Assembly (NCBI GenBank): GCA_943324565.2
Contig: CALPMC020000010.1
Location: forward strand, 1-50,522
Length of the DNA: 50,522 nt
Direction of reading: 5' to 3'
Origin: Chitinophaga pinensis
GTDB lineage: Bacteria > Bacteroidota > Bacteroidia > Flavobacteriales_D > Crocinitomicaceae
A program made the position numbers and the translations under genes. Within the stretch, counting starts at the first letter, position 1, and each line of letters begins with the position of its first letter. Below the pieces are notes generated by a model. It worked only from the letters and a program-made list of their open reading frames with translations. It had not been told where the DNA came from and did not search any database. This document shows, in pieces, positions 27,636 through 37,045 of the stretch.

Positions 27636-28205
27636 TTAAGTTAATTCCTTTTCAACAGCTACCAATTCATTGTAAAAATCTTCGCCAAAAGCCCTAACAA
27701 GTGGACCTTTTAAGAATTTGAAAACAGGAACATTTAATTTTTCACCACAAGCGCAAGCAGCTTTACAAATGTCCCATTCTTCGAAGTTAACCGCAATATA
27801 TTCTCCAATTCTCTTAGTGCGAATCGGATACAAATGACAAGATAACGGTTTGTTGAAATCAATTTCGCCTTTGTTATAAGCATGTTCAATCGAACATTTT
27901 GCTTTGTTTTCTTCGTCAAAAAACACAAATGCACATTCTTTATTGTTAACCAAGGTCGTCACTGGATCACCATCTTTGTCGGTGTAAAAAATTCCGTTCT
28001 CCGCAATCGCTTCCAACCCTTCTTCACGCATGTAAGGTTTTAACTTATCTAAATGATTGGTAATAATTTCAATTTCTTGCTCCGTCATAGGCGCACCACC
28101 ATCGCCTTCTACACAACAAGCACCTTTACACGCATTCAAATCGCATACAAATTTCTTCGAAAAAATCTCTGTGGAAATTATTTTATTATCAATTTCAAAA
28201 AGCAT
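27636..28205 (-). CDS. DUF3109 family protein, cysteine-rich
   Basis: A 189-residue cytoplasmic protein without a signal peptide. It has cysteines in FVCDLNACKGACCVEGDGG near residue 20, then CAFVFFDEENKAKC, SCHLYPIRTKR and WDICKAACACGEKLN. This arrangement of about ten cysteines is characteristic of DUF3109, related to the YkgJ-like zinc or iron-sulfur binding families. The biochemical role is unknown. The gene is divergent from the rimP operon and shares its short upstream region. Confidence 0.88.
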   Translation of the reverse strand: MLFEIDNKIISTEIFSKKFVCDLNACKGACCVEGDGGAPMTEQEIEIITNHLDKLKPYMREEGLEAIAENGIFYTDKDGDPVTTLVNNKECAFVFFDEENKAKCSIEHAYNKGEIDFNKPLSCHLYPIRTKRIGEYIAVNFEEWDICKAACACGEKLNVPVFKFLKGPLVRAFGEDFYNELVAVEKELT

Positions 28206-28209
28206 AAAG

Positions 28210-28217
28210 CAAAGGTA
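28210..28217 (-). promoter_or_regulatory. -7 element of the DUF3109 gene
   Basis: The minus strand reads TACCTTTG, an exact TAnnTTTG core, ending 4 bases before the ATG at 28205. This implies a leaderless or nearly leaderless message. No clear -33 TTG was found. Confidence 0.55.
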
Positions 28218-28263
28218 GTGTCATTTTTTATCTCCTTACTATTTTTTATTTCAATTAAATTAC

Positions 28264-28271
28264 TATCTTTG
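28264..28271 (+). promoter_or_regulatory. -7 element of the rimP-nusA-infB operon
   Basis: TATCTTTG fits TAnnTTTG and lies 57 bases before the rimP ATG, leaving a leader of about 50 bases that contains the hairpin at 28296-28320. Confidence 0.6.
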
Positions 28272-28295
28272 CATCAGATTTATGGAACTAAAATG

Positions 28296-28320
28296 AGAGG
28301 GGACGAAAGTCCCCTCTTTT
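28296..28320 (+). terminator. Terminator-like leader hairpin before rimP (possible attenuator)
   Basis: A stem of about 9 bp (AGAGGGGAC with GTCCCCTCT) closes a GAAA tetraloop and runs directly into TTTT. The gene upstream is on the opposite strand, so this is not the terminator of an upstream gene. It lies inside the 5' leader of rimP-nusA-infB, between promoter and start codon, where it could make transcription depend on termination factors such as NusA. Confidence 0.75.
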
Positions 28321-28327
28321 GTTGAGT

Positions 28328-28804
28328 ATGATTGATAGAAAAGAAATTGAGCGTTTAGTAGAAGAAAGAATTCAAGAATTGGACAACGGATTGTATGTTG
28401 TTGAGATGACTATTTCTTCCACTAATGTTATCCGAATTGAGATTGATAAAATCAATGGAGGTGTTACCGTAGCTGATTGTGTTTCTGTTTCCCGAAACGT
28501 AGAACACAACTTGGATAGAGAAAAAGCGGACTTTGAATTGCACGTTTCTTCCGCGGGTTTAGATAAGCCTTTTAGACACATCAATCAATACATCAAAAAC
28601 GTTGGGCGAACAATCAATGTAGTTACAAAAGATGGCCGCACTATCGAAGGAGAAATTTTAAAAGTAGCTGATGAAAAAATCATTCTTTCAGCTGAAGAAA
28701 TGCAATTATTAGAAGGCAAAAAGAAAAAAGAAAAAGTTGAAGTAATTTATGAAATAATGCTTACTGAGATTAAAGAAGCAAATATTGTTATATCATTTAA
28801 ATAA
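28328..28804 (+). CDS. rimP: Ribosome maturation factor RimP
   Basis: A 158-residue protein needed for late maturation of the 30S subunit. The ATG at 28328 is preferred over an in-frame TTG at 28319, which lies in the T-run of the leader hairpin. Family blocks include VEMTISSTNVIRIEIDK, VTVADCVSVSRNVEHNLD, FELHVSSAGLDKPF and INVVTKDGRTIEGEIL. It is the first gene of rimP-nusA-infB, the classic order, with 6 bases before nusA. Confidence 0.95.
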   Translation: MIDRKEIERLVEERIQELDNGLYVVEMTISSTNVIRIEIDKINGGVTVADCVSVSRNVEHNLDREKADFELHVSSAGLDKPFRHINQYIKNVGRTINVVTKDGRTIEGEILKVADEKIILSAEEMQLLEGKKKKEKVEVIYEIMLTEIKEANIVISFK

Positions 28805-28810
28805 TAATTT

Positions 28811-30046
28811 ATGAATAGTGCTGAATTAGTAGACTCGTTTTCGGAGTTTAAGGAATTAAAAAACATTGATAAGCAAACAATGCAACATGTGCTTGAAGAT
28901 GTTTTTCGTGCCATGTTGAAGAAAAAATTTAATACGGACGAGCATATTGACGTTATTGTAAATATCGACAAAGGTGATGTTCAAATATTCTTGAATAAAG
29001 AGATAGTTGATAATGGTGAGGTTGAAGATCCTAACACAGAAATAGCTTATTCAGACGCTATCAAAATTGAACCAGATTTTGAAATAGGTGAAGAGGTAAC
29101 TGAAGAATTTAAATTTGCAGATTTCGGAAGAAGAAATATTCTTTCACTTCGTCAAAACTTGATTTCTAGAATCCTAGAATTAGAAAAAGATCATTTATAC
29201 AAAAAATACAAAGAAAGAATAGGTGAAATCGTTACGGGCGAAGTTTACCAAGTTTGGAAAAAAGAAATTTTGGTTATGGACGACGACAACAACGAGCTGA
29301 TCTTACCAAAGTCAGAACAAATTCCATCGGATTTTTTCAAAAAAGGAGAGTCTGTTCGTGCTGTTGTTTCTAAAGTGGACATGCGCAATAGTTCACCGGT
29401 TATTATTCTTTCTCGTACAGCACCTGAATTTTTGGAGCGTTTGTTTGAGTTAGAAGTTCCAGAAGTATTTGATGGTTTAATTACTATCAAGAAAATTGTT
29501 CGCGAACCAGGAGAAAGAGCGAAAGTTGCAGTTGAATCTTACGATGATCGAATAGATCCTGTTGGAGCTTGTGTTGGTATGAAAGGTTCTCGTATTCACG
29601 GAATTGTACGTGAGTTGAGAAATGAGAACATTGATGTAATCAATTATACAACTAATAATCAATTACTTATTCAACGCGCTTTGTCTCCAGCTAAAGTAAC
29701 TTCAATGGAGATTTTAGAAGAAGACAAACGTGTGAAAGTATTCTTGCGCCCAGATCAAGTGTCTTTGGCTATTGGTAAAGGTGGTAACAACATCAAATTG
29801 GCAGGAAGACTTTGTGGTTATGAAATTGATGTTTACCGCGATGGAGAGGTTGATGTTGAAGATGTTGATTTAGAAGAGTTTGCAGATGAAATTGATAGCT
29901 GGATTATCGACGAATTGAAAGCCATTGGTTGTGATACAGCGAAATCAGTTCTTGAAATTGGCGTAAATGATTTAGTACAACGTACTGATTTAGAAAAAGA
30001 AACAATAGAAGAGGTATTCCGAATTTTGAAAGCAGAATTTGAATAA
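28811..30046 (+). CDS. nusA: Transcription termination/antitermination protein NusA
   Basis: A 411-residue RNA polymerase-binding factor. An N-terminal polymerase-binding domain is followed by an S1 domain (GEIVTGEVYQVWKKEILVMD, about 137-200) and two KH domains (about 220-345). The KH domains show EPGERAKVAVESYDD, DPVGACVGMKGSRI, VFLRPDQVSLAIGKGGNNIK and LAGRLCGYEIDV. The C-terminal part ends in a short helix-hairpin-helix-like module, with no second acidic repeat, as usual outside Proteobacteria. It sits between rimP and infB. Confidence 0.97.
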   Translation: MNSAELVDSFSEFKELKNIDKQTMQHVLEDVFRAMLKKKFNTDEHIDVIVNIDKGDVQIFLNKEIVDNGEVEDPNTEIAYSDAIKIEPDFEIGEEVTEEFKFADFGRRNILSLRQNLISRILELEKDHLYKKYKERIGEIVTGEVYQVWKKEILVMDDDNNELILPKSEQIPSDFFKKGESVRAVVSKVDMRNSSPVIILSRTAPEFLERLFELEVPEVFDGLITIKKIVREPGERAKVAVESYDDRIDPVGACVGMKGSRIHGIVRELRNENIDVINYTTNNQLLIQRALSPAKVTSMEILEEDKRVKVFLRPDQVSLAIGKGGNNIKLAGRLCGYEIDVYRDGEVDVEDVDLEEFADEIDSWIIDELKAIGCDTAKSVLEIGVNDLVQRTDLEKETIEEVFRILKAEFE

Positions 30047-30076
30047 CTTTGAAAAATTAAGGAGAAATAGAATAAA

Positions 30077-32947
30077 ATGGTAGGAAAACCTATAAGATTA
30101 GGAAAGGCAGCAAGTGAATTAAACGTTGGATTACCAACCTTGGTGGACTTCCTTGAAAAAAAAGGAGTTAAAATTGATTCAAACCCAAACACGCGTTTGG
30201 AAGGTGAACATTATGACCTTTTGTGTCAGGAATTTGCAGCTGATCACGATCTTAAAGAACAATCTAAAGGGGTTAACCCACGTAGAGAAAAAAGAGAATC
30301 TATTTCTTTGAAAGATAAGCCTCAAGAGGAAAGAGAAAAAGTTGTTGAACAACAAGAAGAAGATGATGAAGAAACTGATATTAATTTCGAGGAAATTAAA
30401 AGAAGTGTTTTAGAATCAAAACCTGTTCAGAAGGCTGAAACAGTTCAAGTAGCGCCGTTTGAAGAGCCGCTTGCAGATATAAAACTCGATATAGTTGTAG
30501 AAACTAACCTTACTCCCGACCCGATAGTTGAAGCTCAAAAAGAAGTACAGGAAGAGAAAAAGGAAGGTGTTCAAATTATTGGTAAAATAGACTTAGATGC
30601 TATCAACCAAAAAACACGTCCCGATAAAAAGAAATACGAAGATCCAAAATCAAACCAAGCGAAAGTTGAAAAAGGTAAACCAACTCGAGCTAAGGTAAAG
30701 TTAGAAGAGAAGCCTGCTCCTATGAAGGAAGAGGTGAAAGATGAGAAACCAGTAGAGACAGAAGTTGAAGTCCCAAAAGAAATCGAAACAATTCGCTTTG
30801 AACGTCAAGTTTTAACTGGACCAACGGTTCTTGGGAAAATTGAATTACCGGTTGAAAGACCAAAATCTTCTGGTCCATCTCATGAAAGTGCTAATTCAAA
30901 AAGAAAAAGAAAAAGAATTAAAAAGGTGGAAACTCCTGCGGCGACTGATCCTAACAAGCCAGTAACGCCAGGAAACAACCAAAATAATCAGAATAAGTTC
31001 AACAACAGCAAACCAGGCGCTCCAAAAGTAGAGAAGAAAGAAGTAACGGTACGCGATATTCAAAAAGAAATTAAAGATACATTAGCTCGACTTTCTAATC
31101 AAGGTGGAAAATCTAAATCTTCCAAAAATAGAAAAATCAAGCGTGAATCTTTTGCTCAACGTCGCCAAGAAGAAATGGCAGCAGCTGAGCTAGAAGATAA
31201 AATCTTGAAATTAACAGAATTCGTAACAGTTTCTGAGCTTGCTTCCATGATGAGCGTACAACCAACACAAGTAATATCTGTGTGTATGTCATTGGGGATT
31301 TTTGCTTCAATTAACCAACGTTTAGATGCTGAAACAATTCAAATTGTTGCAGATGAATTCGGTTTTGAAACAGAATTTGTTAGTGCTGAGGTTCAAGAAG
31401 CAATTCAAACAGTTGAGGATAAAGAAGAAGATTTAATTTCTCGACCACCGATTATTACAGTAATGGGACACGTCGATCATGGTAAAACTTCATTGTTGGA
31501 TAAAATTCGTAATGCGAACGTTACTGAAGGTGAAGCTGGAGGAATTACACAGCATATCGGTGCTTACTCGGTTACCTTGAAAGACAATCGAAAAATGACG
31601 TTCTTAGATACGCCAGGTCACGAAGCCTTTACGGCTATGCGTGCTCGTGGTGCTCAAGTAACTGACGTTGCAATTATCATTGTTGCAGCTGATGACGACG
31701 TGATGCCACAAACAAAAGAGGCAATTTCTCACGCTCAAGCAGCTAACGTACCGATGATTTTTGCTATCAATAAAATTGATAAACCGGGAGCAAATCCTGA
31801 TAAAATCCGTGAACAACTTTCTGCAATGAACATCTTAGTAGAAGATTGGGGTGGAAAATACCAAGTTCAAGAAATTTCAGCTAAACAAAATGTAAACGTT
31901 GATTTGCTTTTGGATAAAGTTTTATTGGAAGCAGAAATGTTGAATTTAAAGGCTAATCCAAATAAAAATGCAGTTGGTACTGTAATTGAATCGTCTTTAG
32001 ATAAAGGAAAAGGTTTCGTAACCAACATGTTAGTAGAAGCCGGAACTATGAGAGTGGGTGATGTAATCCTAGTTGGTCGTCATTATGGACGTGTAAGAGC
32101 GATGCATGATGAACACGGAAAAGCATTAACAGAAGCAGGTCCAGCTCAACCAGTATCGGTTTTAGGTATTGGTGGAGCGCCAAGTGCAGGTGATAAGTTC
32201 AACGTAATGGACGATGAAAAAGAAGCAAAAACAATAGCTCAGAAACGTGAACAATTATATCGTGAACAAGGGCTTAGAACAACTAAACATATTACTTTGG
32301 ATGAAATTGGTCGTCGTTTGGCAATCGGAGACTTCAAAGAATTAAACATTATCGTTAAAGGTGACGTGGATGGTTCAATCGAGGCATTATCTGATGCATT
32401 AATTAACTTGTCAACGGAAGAAATCCAAGTGAATGTAATTCACAAAGGTGTTGGTGCAATCACTGAAGCAGATGTTAACTTAGCATCTGCATCTGACGCA
32501 GTAATTATTGGATTCCAAGTTCGTCCGTCAATTGGTGCGCGTAAATTAGCTGAATCTGAACAAATAGATATTCGACTTTACTCTGTCATTTATAAGGCGA
32601 TAGACGAATTAAAAGCTGCGATGGAAGGAATGTTATCGCCAGACATTGAAGAAAAAGTTCTTGGTTCTGCTGAAATCCGTGAGACATTCGATATTACGAA
32701 AGTTGGTACAATTGCGGGATGTTATGTGATGGATGGTATTATTAAACGTTCTTCAAAAATCCGTGTTATTCGCGACGGAATCGTTGTTCATACTGGAACT
32801 TTAGGCTCATTGAAACGCTTCAAAGATGACGTTCGTGAGGTTAAAAACAACTACGAGTGTGGTTTGAACATTGATAAATTCAATGACATCAAAATTGGCG
32901 ATATCGTAGAAGCATACGAAGAAGTAGAAGTTGCAAGAAAATTGTAA
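30077..32947 (+). CDS. infB: Translation initiation factor IF-2
   Basis: A 956-residue GTPase that brings initiator tRNA to the 30S subunit. The N-terminal 380 residues are a charged low-complexity extension rich in Glu and Lys, as common in this phylum, followed by an IF2_N module (TEFVTVSELASMMSVQPTQV). GTPase motifs are GHVDHGKTSLLDKI (G1), the GGITQHIGAY switch, DTPGHEAFTAMRARG (G3), NKIDKPGANPD (G4) and ISAKQ (G5). Domains II-IV follow to VEVARKL. It is the last gene of the operon and is followed by a strong terminator. Confidence 0.97.
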   Translation: MVGKPIRLGKAASELNVGLPTLVDFLEKKGVKIDSNPNTRLEGEHYDLLCQEFAADHDLKEQSKGVNPRREKRESISLKDKPQEEREKVVEQQEEDDEETDINFEEIKRSVLESKPVQKAETVQVAPFEEPLADIKLDIVVETNLTPDPIVEAQKEVQEEKKEGVQIIGKIDLDAINQKTRPDKKKYEDPKSNQAKVEKGKPTRAKVKLEEKPAPMKEEVKDEKPVETEVEVPKEIETIRFERQVLTGPTVLGKIELPVERPKSSGPSHESANSKRKRKRIKKVETPAATDPNKPVTPGNNQNNQNKFNNSKPGAPKVEKKEVTVRDIQKEIKDTLARLSNQGGKSKSSKNRKIKRESFAQRRQEEMAAAELEDKILKLTEFVTVSELASMMSVQPTQVISVCMSLGIFASINQRLDAETIQIVADEFGFETEFVSAEVQEAIQTVEDKEEDLISRPPIITVMGHVDHGKTSLLDKIRNANVTEGEAGGITQHIGAYSVTLKDNRKMTFLDTPGHEAFTAMRARGAQVTDVAIIIVAADDDVMPQTKEAISHAQAANVPMIFAINKIDKPGANPDKIREQLSAMNILVEDWGGKYQVQEISAKQNVNVDLLLDKVLLEAEMLNLKANPNKNAVGTVIESSLDKGKGFVTNMLVEAGTMRVGDVILVGRHYGRVRAMHDEHGKALTEAGPAQPVSVLGIGGAPSAGDKFNVMDDEKEAKTIAQKREQLYREQGLRTTKHITLDEIGRRLAIGDFKELNIIVKGDVDGSIEALSDALINLSTEEIQVNVIHKGVGAITEADVNLASASDAVIIGFQVRPSIGARKLAESEQIDIRLYSVIYKAIDELKAAMEGMLSPDIEEKVLGSAEIRETFDITKVGTIAGCYVMDGIIKRSSKIRVIRDGIVVHTGTLGSLKRFKDDVREVKNNYECGLNIDKFNDIKIGDIVEAYEEVEVARKL

Positions 32948-32969
32948 TTAACTAACAATAATTAGATTT

Positions 32970-33009
32970 AAATTGTCATCTTATTCATTTAAGGTGACAA
33001 TTTTTTTTT
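32970..33009 (+). terminator. Intrinsic terminator after infB
   Basis: An 11-bp stem (AAATTGTCATC with GGTGACAATTT, one T-G wobble) with a 12-base loop runs straight into about nine T. It closes the rimP-nusA-infB operon. Confidence 0.9.
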
Positions 33010-33099
33010 ATATTATATTACCATAACCTTAAAAACGTTAATTACTTTGAATTTTATTGCTATTGAAATTCATTATAAATGATTTTAAGTTTATTTAAG

Positions 33100-33107
33100 T
33101 AACTTTG
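33100..33107 (+). promoter_or_regulatory. -7 element upstream of tatA
   Basis: TAACTTTG fits TAnnTTTG, lies 21 bases before the tatA ATG and follows the infB terminator. A -33 TTG at normal spacing was not evident. Confidence 0.5.
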
Positions 33108-33128
33108 TAAAAAAATAAAAAAAGAATC

Positions 33129-33302
33129 ATGGGTAAATTTGGAGCACCTGAAATCATTTTAGTATTAGTTGTAGTATTACTCTTTTTTGGAGGTAAAAAA
33201 ATTCCAGAATTAATGAAAGGACTTGGAAAAGGTGTTAAAGAATTCAAGGATGCTTCAAAAGGAGAAAACTCAACTGAAGTTAAAACAACTGACGATAAAT
33301 AA
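33129..33302 (+). CDS. tatA: Sec-independent protein translocase subunit TatA
   Basis: A 57-residue protein (MGKFGAPEIILVLVVVLLFF at the start). It has one N-terminal membrane helix, then the FGGKKIPELMKGLGKG hinge and amphipathic helix typical of TatA/E, then a charged tail. TatA forms the pore of the twin-arginine pathway for folded proteins. The gene ends 5 bases before gatA, so they are likely co-transcribed. No tatC is present in the window. Confidence 0.92.
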   Translation: MGKFGAPEIILVLVVVLLFFGGKKIPELMKGLGKGVKEFKDASKGENSTEVKTTDDK

Positions 33303-33307
33303 ATCTT

Positions 33308-34717
33308 ATGTATCGTACGATTAAAGAAGTAAAGGAAGCATTGCTCTCTGGTGAAACTGTATTGTCAATAACTCAATATTTTCTTGATAAAATAAATGAG
33401 AATACACACTTAAACGCATTCTTGGAAGTGTTTACTGAGTCAGTTAGACAACAAGCCCAAATCGTAGATGAAAAAATAAAAAATGGCACCGCAGGTAAAT
33501 TGGCTGGCGTTGTTATTGGAATTAAAGACAATATCTGTTACCGAAATCATAAAGTTTCAGCTTCTTCCAAAATACTAGAAGGATTTGAATCTTTGTATAC
33601 AGCAACCGCACTTCAGCGATTAATAGAAGAAGATGCTGTTATCATTGGAAGACTTAATTGTGATGAATTTGCAATGGGAAGCTCCAACGAAAATTCTGCT
33701 TTTGGCTCCGTTGAAAATAACTGGAAAAAGAACTATGTTCCTGGCGGTTCTTCAGGAGGTTCTGCTGTTGCAGTTTCAGCAAATTTATGTACCGTTTCTT
33801 TAGGAAGTGACACAGGAGGTTCTGTTCGTCAACCTGCCTCTTGGACCGGAACGTACGGCCTCAAACCAACTTATGGAAGAATTAGTCGTTATGGTTTAAT
33901 TGCGTATGCTTCCTCTTTCGATCAAATAGGGACTTTTACAAATAACTTAGAAGATGCAGCACTTTTACTTCAAATAATGGGAGGAAAAGATGAAATGGAT
34001 GCAACATCGTCTTCTAAAGAATTAAAATTAAGTGATTTAACCACAGTTTCGAAAGGAAAAATTGGAATCATTAAAGAATGTATGTCGCACCCTGGCTTAG
34101 ATGCAGAGGTTAAACTTCATTTAGTTAATACTATTCAAAGCTTAAGAAATGCTGGACATGAAATCGTTGAGTTAAGTTTTCCTTACCTTGATTATTTAGT
34201 TCCAACTTATTATGTATTAACAACTGCTGAATCTTCTTCCAACTTGTCACGCTTTGATGGGGTGCATTATGGACATAGAAGTACTGAAGCAAAAGGAGTG
34301 GAACAAACTTATATTCAATCAAGAAGTGAAGGATTTGGTGCGGAAGTTAAACGTCGTATCATGACAGGAACTTTTGTTCTTTCACATGGCTATTACGATG
34401 CTTATTATACTAAAGCACAGAAGGTAAGACGTGTTTTACAAGACAAAACAAATGAAATGTTGGCTCAAGTTGATGTTTTAATTATGCCAACTACTCCTTC
34501 CACTGCATTTGAGAAAAATGCCTTAAAAGACCCTATTCAAATGTACTTACAAGATATTTTTACAGTACATGCTAATCTAACAGGAAATCCAGCTATAAGT
34601 ATTCCTTTAGCAATTCATTCTAACGGTTTACCCTACGGACTTCAATTGATGACAACCCATTTTGCTGAGCAAGAATTGTTTAATTTTGCTACAAGCATTG
34701 AGAAATTAAAAGAATGA
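33308..34717 (+). CDS. gatA: Asp/Glu-tRNA amidotransferase subunit A (GatA)
   Basis: A 469-residue amidase that supplies ammonia for making Gln-tRNA(Gln) or Asn-tRNA(Asn) with GatB and GatC. The catalytic Ser-cisSer-Lys triad is visible: Lys73 in GVVIGIKDNICY, the cis-Ser in VPGGSSGGSAVAVSA (about 148-149) and nucleophile Ser172 in GSDTGGSVRQPASW. The C-terminal block GNPAISIPLAIHSNGLPYGL fits the family. The partner genes are not in the window. The gene follows tatA by 5 bases and overlaps the next gene by 4. Confidence 0.95.
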   Translation: MYRTIKEVKEALLSGETVLSITQYFLDKINENTHLNAFLEVFTESVRQQAQIVDEKIKNGTAGKLAGVVIGIKDNICYRNHKVSASSKILEGFESLYTATALQRLIEEDAVIIGRLNCDEFAMGSSNENSAFGSVENNWKKNYVPGGSSGGSAVAVSANLCTVSLGSDTGGSVRQPASWTGTYGLKPTYGRISRYGLIAYASSFDQIGTFTNNLEDAALLLQIMGGKDEMDATSSSKELKLSDLTTVSKGKIGIIKECMSHPGLDAEVKLHLVNTIQSLRNAGHEIVELSFPYLDYLVPTYYVLTTAESSSNLSRFDGVHYGHRSTEAKGVEQTYIQSRSEGFGAEVKRRIMTGTFVLSHGYYDAYYTKAQKVRRVLQDKTNEMLAQVDVLIMPTTPSTAFEKNALKDPIQMYLQDIFTVHANLTGNPAISIPLAIHSNGLPYGLQLMTTHFAEQELFNFATSIEKLKE

Positions 34718-36222
34718 TTAAAACAATAAGCACATTTTTTTCCATCTTTTTACTCGGGCAAATCTTTGCTCAACTTCCGCATAGTTACAATAAAAATGAC
34801 CTCAATCCGATTGCTTTTATAAATACTGTTGAGCAAAGTCTGAATTTATTTTACGCTGATTATGTAAATGATAAACGTTATGATTCCATAATTAATGCGC
34901 TCAATTATGAGTCAAATGATGTGCCAACTTTTTCTGATGAAGTTTATTGTCAACGACTTGAGAAAATAAATGAAATGTCCACCTTTCCAATGGACTGTAA
35001 TCCTATTACGCTTTCAACTATTCGCTTTTTTGCATCAAAAAGAAGAAGCTTTGGTCGTATTGTGTTAGGACGTTCAGCTTTGTATTTTGACATGTTTCGC
35101 GAGAAATTAATTGAGTACGGCTTACCTGAAGAATTACGATTTTTGGCAGTTATTGAAAGTGGATTACGACCGCAAGTTAAATCTCATGCAGGAGCTTTAG
35201 GTTTATGGCAATTTATGTATCGTACTGGTTTACAGTATGGATTGGAAGAAAACAATTACATTGACGACCGAATGGATCCTGAAAAAGCTACCGAGGCAGC
35301 ATGTAAATTCTTAAAGAAATTATTTGGAATTTATGGTGATTGGAACTTGGCACTTGCAGCTTATAATGCTGGTCCAGGTAATGTAAATAAAGCTATAAAA
35401 CGATCGGGAAACAAAACAACATATTGGGAAATTCGACCTTATTTACCTACAGAAACACAAGGTTATGTGCCGAATTTTATTGCAGCAGCTTACTTATTAA
35501 CTTATCATGCGGAGCACAATATTATTCCAATGGAAGCAAAAATTCATTACATCCATTTAGATACCGTTTGTTTGCGAGATGCTGTTCACATGAATACGAT
35601 TTCTAAACTTTTAGATTGGGATTTAAATGAAATTAAAGCTTTGAATCCAGTTTATAAAACGACATTCATTCCAAAATCGGAAAAAGGCAGATGTATTTCG
35701 GGTCCGAACCATTTAATTAGCACTTTAGCAGGAATGGAAGATTCGCTTTATCGATTAGAAAAATCAATTTATTCGCCAGTAATTATTACACCTCAAGTTA
35801 TCCAAAATCCGATTGTTAACGACACAATTAATGGAGAAATTGGTTCTTCCAATAGCTCTGATTCATTAGCACCTACTGTTCCTTTATATTTGTCATACCA
35901 CAAAATAAAATCTCAAGAAAATCTTAAAAATATTGCTTTAAAATACAATGTAACAGTTGAAAATCTGATGGAATGGAATAATTTGCGTTCTACGAGTATT
36001 TACGTTGGACAAAAATTAAAAGTGTACACAGCTGAAGCACCACAAGTTGAAGTAATACCTACGCCGCCTGCTGCAATAAAGAAATATTATAATGTTCGTT
36101 CAGGAGATACTTTTGTGAAAATTGCGCAAAGACACAATATGACTATGGATAAATTAAAAAAATTGAATCCTGGAACAAACATAAGTCGCTTAATTGTAGG
36201 TCAAAAAATCCGAGTAAAATAA
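34714..36222 (+). CDS. MltD-like lytic murein transglycosylase with two LysM domains
   Basis: A 502-residue cell-wall enzyme with a signal peptide (MIKTISTFFSIFLLGQIFAQ). The SLT domain (about 130-270) has catalytic Glu148 in LAVIESGLRPQVKS, then GALGLWQFM and LALAAYNAGPGNVNKAI. Two LysM peptidoglycan-binding modules lie at about 389-437 (YLSYHKIKSQENLKNIALKY) and 455-502 (YYNVRSGDTFVKIAQRHNM). It cleaves glycan strands to anhydromuropeptides in the periplasm. The start overlaps the gatA stop (ATGA), suggesting translational coupling. Confidence 0.94.
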   Translation: MIKTISTFFSIFLLGQIFAQLPHSYNKNDLNPIAFINTVEQSLNLFYADYVNDKRYDSIINALNYESNDVPTFSDEVYCQRLEKINEMSTFPMDCNPITLSTIRFFASKRRSFGRIVLGRSALYFDMFREKLIEYGLPEELRFLAVIESGLRPQVKSHAGALGLWQFMYRTGLQYGLEENNYIDDRMDPEKATEAACKFLKKLFGIYGDWNLALAAYNAGPGNVNKAIKRSGNKTTYWEIRPYLPTETQGYVPNFIAAAYLLTYHAEHNIIPMEAKIHYIHLDTVCLRDAVHMNTISKLLDWDLNEIKALNPVYKTTFIPKSEKGRCISGPNHLISTLAGMEDSLYRLEKSIYSPVIITPQVIQNPIVNDTINGEIGSSNSSDSLAPTVPLYLSYHKIKSQENLKNIALKYNVTVENLMEWNNLRSTSIYVGQKLKVYTAEAPQVEVIPTPPAAIKKYYNVRSGDTFVKIAQRHNMTMDKLKKLNPGTNISRLIVGQKIRVK

Positions 36223-36286
36223 TACTTATCTTATTGATATTTAATAAATTATATTAGTTTCAACTTACATAAACGTATTTATTTGC

Positions 36287-37045
36287 ATGAAATTATCGGT
36301 TGTTATTATTACTTTCAACGAAGATCGAAATATTGAACGGTGCATTTTATCTATTCAACAATTGGTGGATGAAATTTTAGTAGTCGATTCGTTTTCAAAA
36401 GATAGAACAATCGAAATTTGCGAGAAATATAATATTAAAGTAATTCAAAATCATTTTGAAGGACACATACAGCAGAAAAATTTCGCTATGCAACAAGCAC
36501 AATTCGATTGGGTTTTATCCTTAGATGCTGATGAGGCTTTAAGTGACGAATTGACAAATTCTATAAAACAAATTAAATCAATAGAAAAACCTGAGCATAA
36601 CTTGTATGAAATGAATCGCTTAACAAATTATTGCGGGACTTGGGTAAAACATTGTGGATGGTATCCCGACACGAAAGTACGCTTGGTTAATCGTAAATTT
36701 GCAAAATGGGGAGGCGTTAATCCACATGATAAATTGGAAGGAAACAAGAAAGAGAATATTGGTTTTTTAAAGGGAGATATTTTACATTATTCTTACTATA
36801 CGAAAGAGGACCACCTCAAACAGATAGAATATTTCAGTAAAATCGCAGCGAGTGAATTAGTTAAGCAAGGAAAAAACGTTGGTCAACTTACAGTTTACCT
36901 TAAAATAGGAGCACAATTTTTCAAAAGTTTTGTTCTTAAAAGTGGTTTTCTTGATGGAAAAACAGGATGGCAAATATCAAAATTAAGTGCTTTTGCAACT
37001 TACCGAAAGTATTCACTTTTAAGAATATTAAATGAAAATCGATAA
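36287..37045 (+). CDS. Family 2 glycosyltransferase (WaaE/KdtX-like)
   Basis: A 252-residue GT-A transferase with MKLSVVIITFNEDRNIERCI, LVDEILVVDSFSKDRT and the metal-binding DxD in VLSLDADEAL. A later block, HCGWYPDTKVRLVNR, is typical of the subgroup that includes LPS core glucosyltransferases such as WaaE. It overlaps the next gene, a GT9 enzyme, by 14 bases, so both probably add core sugars to lipopolysaccharide. The exact sugar cannot be read from sequence. Confidence 0.9.
   Translation: MKLSVVIITFNEDRNIERCILSIQQLVDEILVVDSFSKDRTIEICEKYNIKVIQNHFEGHIQQKNFAMQQAQFDWVLSLDADEALSDELTNSIKQIKSIEKPEHNLYEMNRLTNYCGTWVKHCGWYPDTKVRLVNRKFAKWGGVNPHDKLEGNKKENIGFLKGDILHYSYYTKEDHLKQIEYFSKIAASELVKQGKNVGQLTVYLKIGAQFFKSFVLKSGFLDGKTGWQISKLSAFATYRKYSLLRILNENR

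Noticed and set aside
32970-33009. Hairpin after infB as a riboswitch of tatA
   Set aside because: A single stem running into a T-run directly after the infB stop is fully explained as a terminator.
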